DNA from: Eubacteriales Family XIII. Incertae Sedis bacterium
GTDB taxonomy: Bacteria; Bacillota; Clostridia; Peptostreptococcales; Anaerovoracaceae
Length of the DNA stretch: 9,408 nucleotides
Reading direction: 5' to 3'
Assembly: GCA_031281765.1 (NCBI GenBank)
Contig: JAITEX010000055.1
Coordinates: forward strand, 1-9,408
This document shows positions 4,641 through 9,408 of the stretch, in pieces. The number at the start of each line of letters is the position of its first letter. The first letter of the stretch is position 1. The notes under the pieces are model-generated. The model made no database searches. It was not told the DNA's origin and worked only from the letters and a program-made list of their open reading frames with translations. The translations under genes were made by a program, and so were the position numbers.

Positions 4641-7622
4641 TTGAAAAACAACGATAAAATCAGAAAGATCTTGATTACGGTCATTATTGTGGCGGTAATC
4701 CTCATTGGTTTGATTGTCGCGCTGACGAGCTTCATCACAAGGTATTTGTGGTTCCAGGACATCGGCCAGACGGACGTATTCTGGAAGAAGCTTCTCACGC
4801 AGATAGAATTGGGTGTGCCGACGTTTATCGTGATTTCGGCTCTCGCGTTCTTCTATTTCAAGGCGCTCAAGCGCGGCTATAAGAAACGCGTGGACGTCGC
4901 GGCGGAAACCCTCGGCCACAAGGTGCAGGCGGGCGTGACATGGGTGTTGGCCTTAGCTTCCGGCGGAGTAATGACCTACCTCGTCAACACGAGGCTGTGG
5001 TACGAATTTCTCCAGTTCACGCACAGCACCGCGTTCGGCAAGGATGACCCGATTTTCGGAAACGACATTTCATTCTACGTATTCCGGCTGAACTTTGTCC
5101 GCGACCTGAACAGCATCATCATTATGGGCGTGTTTGTGTTTGCGGTTGCGACGTTCCTCTACTATATGTTCCTGCTCAGGGCCTTGACCCCGGCGGCCAT
5201 CGACGGAGAGCCGACCGAGGAGGAGCCGCAGCAGGAAGAGGGCCAATATACGCAGGGCGGCATGCTCGGCAGCATACTTAAGAGTTTCGGCATCGGCGGC
5301 GCGGGCGGACAGGATTCCCCCTTTGGCGCGGGCCTGAAGCCGAAGAGCCAGGGCGTGGTACGAAGCGGGAGCTTCAAAGAGATTCTCCACATAGCCTCGA
5401 AGCAGGTCATCGCAATCGGCGTCATCTTCTTCCTGATGATTGCCGTGAACTATTGGCTGAAGCAATACGACCTGCTCTATTCCGCAACGGGGGCCGTCTT
5501 TGGCGCCGGATTTACGGACATCAATATTACGCTGTGGGTCTATAGGGTCATCATCGCGCTCGCCTTTGTCGCGGCGGTATTCTTCGCCATCGGCGTACAG
5601 AAGAAAAAGGTCCGGACCATGCTGACCGTGCCCGTCATAATGATAGTCGTTTCCCTCGCGGGAACGGGCGTCAGCATGCTCGTGCAGAATTTCGTCGTAG
5701 AACCGGACGAACTGAACAAGGAAGCGTCGTATCTGCAGCATAATATCGAATATACGCAGAACGCCTACGGTTTGCAGGACGTGGTGGTGAAACCCTTCCC
5801 GGCGGACAACGATTTGACGAGCGAGCAGATCCAGGCGAATATGGATACGATAAGAAACATCCGTATCAACGACTACGACCCCGCTAAGACCTTCTACAAT
5901 TCCACGCAGACGATACGGCAGTATTACACGTTCAACGATGTGGATGTGGATAGGTATATGGTGAACGGCGAGTATACGCAGACCTTCCTGTCCGCCCGCG
6001 AAATCGACGAAAAGAAGATACCGCAGACGTGGGTAAACCAACATCTCATATATACGCACGGCTATGGCGTCACGCTGTCGCGCGTCGATAAGGTCACGGC
6101 GAGCGGCCAACCGGATATTATGATAAAGGACATCCCGCCCGTATCGCAGGTTGAGGAGATAGAAATAACGCAGCCGCAGATATACTTTGGCGAGCTGCAG
6201 AACGAGTATATCCTTACCAACACGAAGGAAAACGAGTTCGATTACCCGGAGGGCAATGACAATAAATATAGCACGTATACGGGCGAGTACGGTATCAAGA
6301 TGAACGCATTCAACCGCTTTATGTTCGCGATTCAGGAACGCAGCCTGAAGCTGCTTGTCTCATCAAACATCACAAGCGACTCGAAGCTCATCATCAATCG
6401 CAACGTAAAGCAGCGCGTGCAGACCATTATGCCGTACCTCGACTATTCGGATCCGTACCTCGTTACGGTGGACGGCAAGCTGTTCTGGATGATAGACGCC
6501 TATACGACGAGCACGGAATATCCGTATTCCGAGCCGTACAACGCGGCGGGCGGCAACGCCTCGAACTACATCCGCAACTCGGTCAAGGTGACGATAGACG
6601 CTTACACGGGCGAAACGAACTATTATCTCGTGGATGAGGCGGACCCTGTCGCGAAGACGATGCAGGCCATCTATCCGAGCCTGTTCAAGGATTTTGACTC
6701 GATGCCGGAAGGGCTGAAAGCGCACATCCGCTATCCGGGTACCATGCTGAATGTTCAGGCGAACATCTACAAGAAATACCACGTAGATAACTACAAGGTG
6801 TTCTATCAGGGCGAAGACCGTTGGGATATTGCGAACGAGAAGGTTGGCGCTTCCGAGAAGGAAGTCCCGATGACGCCGAATTATTATATAATGAAGCTTC
6901 CGGGCGAGAAAGACGTGGAATTCATCAATTCCATACCGTTTACGCCGATGAACAAGGTGAATATGATGGCCCTGTTCGTGGCGCGGAACGACGGCGAGCA
7001 TTACGGCGAGCTGATAGCCTATCAGCTGCCGAAGAGCAAACTCGTCATGGGGCCGAGCCAAATCGACGCCCAGATAGCGCAGGATACGGACATCTCGCGT
7101 GACTTCTCATTCTGGGAGAACTCGGGCTCCACCTATCTGCGCGGCAATATGTTCGTCATTCCTATTGAGAATTCAATAATGTATGTCGAGCCGATTTATC
7201 TGAAAGCCAGCGAGGGCAGCCTGCCGGAAGTCAAGCGGATAGTCCTCTACTACGGCGACAGGATAGCCTATGAAGCCACGCTTGCGGAGGCTCTGAACTC
7301 CATGTTTGGCGCGGGTTCGGGCGACGCGCTCATTGCGGGCCAACCGACCGGTGACACGGGCGACGCGGATGCGAGTCCCGGCGATCAGAATCCGGATACC
7401 GGTAGCCCGGGAGATTCCCAGCAGATAAATACGGATCAGCTTATCAAGAATGCCGTAGACGCGTATAATGCGGCGCTCGAAGCGCAGAAAGCCGGTGACT
7501 GGGCCAAGTACGGAACGGAAATCGAAAAGCTGAAAGGGTACTTAGACCAGCTGAACGGCACTGAGACGGCTGCGGCTGCGGCGGCGACCGATGCGGCGAG
7601 TACGGAGAGCGCCTCGAATTAG
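4641..7622 (+). CDS. UPF0182 family integral membrane protein (993 residues)
   Basis: A member of the UPF0182 family (Pfam PF03699), whose biochemical role is not established. The start is TTG. Seven membrane segments lie at roughly 11-33, 57-76, 97-116, 156-182, 256-273, 296-319 and 327-350. This places the N-terminus inside and the long C-terminal part outside. Family hallmarks are clear: RYLWFQDIGQTDVFWKK near the N-terminus, the LLYS...GAVFGAGFTDI segment before the sixth helix, VEPDELNKEASYLQHNIEYT after the seventh, YGDRIAYEATLAEALNSMFG, and the C-terminal AYNAALEAQKAGDWAKYG helix pair. Length matches the usual 900-1000 residues. A Glu/Gln/Gly-rich loop (about 190-235) falls between helices four and five. 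A Gly/Asp/Pro-rich linker (about 894-935) precedes the last helices, and the tail is Ala/Thr/Ser-rich. It follows the acidic membrane protein and precedes serS by 39 bases, so it is likely co-transcribed with both. The family call is secure; the function is unknown. Confidence 0.95.
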   Translation: MKNNDKIRKILITVIIVAVILIGLIVALTSFITRYLWFQDIGQTDVFWKKLLTQIELGVPTFIVISALAFFYFKALKRGYKKRVDVAAETLGHKVQAGVTWVLALASGGVMTYLVNTRLWYEFLQFTHSTAFGKDDPIFGNDISFYVFRLNFVRDLNSIIIMGVFVFAVATFLYYMFLLRALTPAAIDGEPTEEEPQQEEGQYTQGGMLGSILKSFGIGGAGGQDSPFGAGLKPKSQGVVRSGSFKEILHIASKQVIAIGVIFFLMIAVNYWLKQYDLLYSATGAVFGAGFTDINITLWVYRVIIALAFVAAVFFAIGVQKKKVRTMLTVPVIMIVVSLAGTGVSMLVQNFVVEPDELNKEASYLQHNIEYTQNAYGLQDVVVKPFPADNDLTSEQIQANMDTIRNIRINDYDPAKTFYNSTQTIRQYYTFNDVDVDRYMVNGEYTQTFLSAREIDEKKIPQTWVNQHLIYTHGYGVTLSRVDKVTASGQPDIMIKDIPPVSQVEEIEITQPQIYFGELQNEYILTNTKENEFDYPEGNDNKYSTYTGEYGIKMNAFNRFMFAIQERSLKLLVSSNITSDSKLIINRNVKQRVQTIMPYLDYSDPYLVTVDGKLFWMIDAYTTSTEYPYSEPYNAAGGNASNYIRNSVKVTIDAYTGETNYYLVDEADPVAKTMQAIYPSLFKDFDSMPEGLKAHIRYPGTMLNVQANIYKKYHVDNYKVFYQGEDRWDIANEKVGASEKEVPMTPNYYIMKLPGEKDVEFINSIPFTPMNKVNMMALFVARNDGEHYGELIAYQLPKSKLVMGPSQIDAQIAQDTDISRDFSFWENSGSTYLRGNMFVIPIENSIMYVEPIYLKASEGSLPEVKRIVLYYGDRIAYEATLAEALNSMFGAGSGDALIAGQPTGDTGDADASPGDQNPDTGSPGDSQQINTDQLIKNAVDAYNAALEAQKAGDWAKYGTEIEKLKGYLDQLNGTETAAAAAATDAASTESASN

Positions 7623-7661
7623 AGCAAAGAATAACGGAGCAAAGAGCGATAGTCAAATAAT

Positions 7662-8933
7662 ATGCTTGACATTAGAAGAATCAGAGAAGACTATGAAACG
7701 GTGTACGCGGCGGTAACGTCGCGTACACACGGCGATTTCGGGCTCCCGGAAGTGCGGGACATCGATACCGGATACCGCAGTTTACTGACGGAAACCGAAG
7801 GATTGAAAGCGAAGCAGAACGCGGCGTCAAAAGAAATCCCGAAAATAAAGAAAGAGGGCGGGGACGCAAGCGGGTTGCTTGCGGAAATGAAGGCGCTCTC
7901 GGGCGAAATCGCGTCTAAAGAGGGCGCGCTTCGGGAGCTTGAAACGCGCCTGCGCGACGCTCTGCTGAATGTGCCGAACACGCCGCAGGCGGATGTGCCC
8001 GTCGGCGAGGACGAAAACGCAAACCGCGAGATACGCAGGGTCGGTTCGCCGCGCGCGTTCGACTTTGAATTTAAGGCGCATTGGGATATTGGCACGGATC
8101 TCGATATTCTCGATTTCGAACGCGCCGCGAAGATCGCCGGCGCGCGTTTCGTCGTGGACAAGGGGCTCGGCGCGCGGCTTGAGCGGTCCGTCGTAAACTT
8201 TATGCTGGACCTGCATACGGGAGAGCATGGCTTTACGGAGATATTGCCGCCATTTATGGTGAATCGCGATGCGATGACCGGTACGGGACAGCTCCCGAAA
8301 TTCGAGGACGATATGTTCCATATCCCCGCGAAAGATTTTTTCCTGATTCCGACGGCGGAAGTGCCGGTCACGAATCTGTTTGCAAATGAAATACTTGACG
8401 AAGCGATGCTGCCCGTATACTACACGGCCTATACGCCCTGCTTCCGCAAGGAGGCCGGTTCCGCGGGCCGCGACACGCGCGGCCTGATTCGCGTCCATCA
8501 GTTCAACAAGGTGGAGCTCGTGAAATTCACGAAGCCCGAAACATCGAACGAAGAACTTGAATCGCTGACGGCGGCGGCCGAGGAAGTATTGAAGCGTTTG
8601 GAGCTGCCGTACCGCGTGGTAGAGCTCTCAACGGGCGACCTCGGGTTTTCTTCGTCAAAGACCTATGACATCGAAGTATGGATGCCGAGCTACGGGCGCT
8701 ATGTCGAAATCAGCTCGTGCAGTAATTTCCTTGATTTCCAGGCGCGTCGCGCGGGAATCAAATTCAGGCGCGCCGGGGGCGGCAAGCCTGAGTTCGTGCA
8801 TACGCTGAACGGCTCCGGCCTTGCGGTCGGCCGCACAGTGGCAGCCCTGCTCGAAAACTATCAGAACGCCGACGGGACGGTCACGGTGCCGGAAGCGTTG
8901 CGGTCATATGTTGGAGCAGAGTTTATAAGGTAG
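7662..8933 (+). CDS. serS: Seryl-tRNA synthetase
   Basis: Charges tRNA-Ser (and tRNA-Sec where present) with serine in the cytoplasm, using ATP. The 423-residue length is normal for bacterial SerRS. Residues about 28-105 form the antiparallel coiled-coil arm that grips the long variable arm of tRNA-Ser. The class II core follows: motif 1 around 170-200 (ending ILPPFMV), the serine-binding TAE at 231-233, motif 2 starting CFRKEAGSAGRDTRG at 260 with Arg262 and Glu264, and motif 3 at 384-391 (GSGLAVGR) with Arg391. All key residues are present, so the enzyme should be active. The ATG at 7662 gives the standard MLDIRRIRED N-terminus, but no good ribosome-binding site is near it: GGAG at 7636-7639 is 22 bases away. 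It lies 39 bases after the UPF0182 gene with no obvious promoter or T-box leader, so expression probably depends on the operon. Its end overlaps the convergent aminotransferase gene by 11 bases. Confidence 0.97.
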   Translation: MLDIRRIREDYETVYAAVTSRTHGDFGLPEVRDIDTGYRSLLTETEGLKAKQNAASKEIPKIKKEGGDASGLLAEMKALSGEIASKEGALRELETRLRDALLNVPNTPQADVPVGEDENANREIRRVGSPRAFDFEFKAHWDIGTDLDILDFERAAKIAGARFVVDKGLGARLERSVVNFMLDLHTGEHGFTEILPPFMVNRDAMTGTGQLPKFEDDMFHIPAKDFFLIPTAEVPVTNLFANEILDEAMLPVYYTAYTPCFRKEAGSAGRDTRGLIRVHQFNKVELVKFTKPETSNEELESLTAAAEEVLKRLELPYRVVELSTGDLGFSSSKTYDIEVWMPSYGRYVEISSCSNFLDFQARRAGIKFRRAGGGKPEFVHTLNGSGLAVGRTVAALLENYQNADGTVTVPEALRSYVGAEFIR

Positions 8934-9408
8934 GCTGCAGCTCCGCGAGCACCTCGTCCATTTTCTCGATAAAGAAATCCATTTGCGCTTCGGTGCCCGT
9001 ACTGACGCGCATCCACGTATCCCAGCCCCAGAAGAATCCGGGCCTGATGATAACGCCTTTGCGTTGCAGGGCTTCGAATATGACGCGCGAATCCTCGCGG
9101 CAATCCACCCAACTGAAATTTGCGTAAGAGGGGAAGTAGTCCCAGCCCTGTGATTCGAAATAGGATTCGAGGCGGCGCAATGCCGCATCGTTCTTTTCTT
9201 TGATTGATTCGAGATAGTCCGTATCGCCGAGCGCGGCCTTTGCCCCGGCTTGGGCAAGCCGGTTTACGGCAAACGCCAATTTCACCATGTTGACATGGGA
9301 AGCTATATCCGGCGACGTCATGATATAGCCGACGCGGACACCCGCGAGGCCGAAGTTCTTTGAGAAAGAGCGCAGTATCACGAGGTTGTCGTGACTGTTG
9401 AGCAGGGA
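8923..9408 (-). CDS. Class I/II PLP-dependent aminotransferase, HisC-like, C-terminal part
   Basis: Partial: the gene enters from the right edge and the last 161 codons are visible. The pyridoxal-phosphate lysine is in SFSKNFGLAGVRVGY (Lys codon at 9358-9360), the signature of fold-type I aminotransferases of the histidinol-phosphate aminotransferase branch. Downstream are NFSWVD, RKGVIIRPGF and WMRVSTGTEAQMDFF, which fit the C-terminal small domain with its substrate-carboxylate arginine (the R of MRVSTGT). HisC converts imidazole-acetol phosphate and glutamate to histidinol phosphate and 2-oxoglutarate in histidine synthesis. Relatives with similar motifs include CobD-like decarboxylases and broad-specificity aromatic aminotransferases, so substrate is uncertain without the N-terminal half or his neighbours. 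It is convergent with serS; the stop (TAA, 8923-8925) lies inside the serS coding end. Confidence 0.85.
   Translation of the reverse strand, partial: SLLNSHDNLVILRSFSKNFGLAGVRVGYIMTSPDIASHVNMVKLAFAVNRLAQAGAKAALGDTDYLESIKEKNDAALRRLESYFESQGWDYFPSYANFSWVDCREDSRVIFEALQRKGVIIRPGFFWGWDTWMRVSTGTEAQMDFFIEKMDEVLAELQPTL

Noticed and set aside
5070..6110. 346-codon minus-strand open frame inside the UPF0182 gene
   Set aside because: The opposite strand is a clear UPF0182 protein over its whole length. The antisense translation (His/Arg/Asp/Val-rich) shows no recognisable domain.
7600..7664. T-box or other riboswitch before serS
   Set aside because: Only 39 bases separate it from the upstream gene; there is no room for a T-box stem I, specifier loop and terminator.

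Overview
The window looks like a piece of chromosome from an uncultured member of the Clostridia (Firmicutes). The grounds are strong GGAGG-type ribosome-binding sites, sigma-A-like promoters with 17-base spacers, and a UPF0182 membrane protein, a family best known from actinobacteria, cyanobacteria and clostridia. A small protein of a kind I associate with clostridial mobile elements adds weak support. The placement is an inference; no 16S or other decisive marker is present.

Layout. Positions 1 to about 1836 are visibly richer in A+T and hold accessory genes: the start of a ribbon-helix-helix protein (minus strand, runs off the left edge), a divergent 270-residue protein of unknown function, a 24-codon acidic mini-ORF, and a 109-residue hypothetical protein (minus strand). 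This block ends at the 3' end of an intact tRNA-Lys(CTT) gene at 1837-1912 (minus strand, CCA encoded). A degenerate second copy of the tRNA 3' end lies about 80 bases beyond it. I read the block as one end of a genomic island or integrative element at tRNA-Lys, with the integrase and the other end left of the window.

From 1913 the sequence is ordinary higher-GC chromosome. Three plus-strand genes follow with gaps of 48 and 39 bases and no terminator seen between them, so they probably form one operon. They are an 858-residue single-pass membrane protein with a very long acidic, proline-rich cytoplasmic part, a 993-residue UPF0182 protein with seven N-terminal membrane segments and a large outside domain, and seryl-tRNA synthetase (serS). 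serS meets a convergent HisC-like aminotransferase gene, cut by the right edge, and the two coding ends overlap by 11 bases.

How it fits together. The tRNA-Lys gene and the membrane-protein operon are transcribed divergently from interleaved promoters, so they share one short control region. The two membrane proteins are probably partners in the envelope, judged only from adjacency and matching topology; neither has a known biochemical role. The most promising novelty is the acidic single-pass protein plus UPF0182 pair, followed by the uncharacterised island gene with its RHH neighbour.
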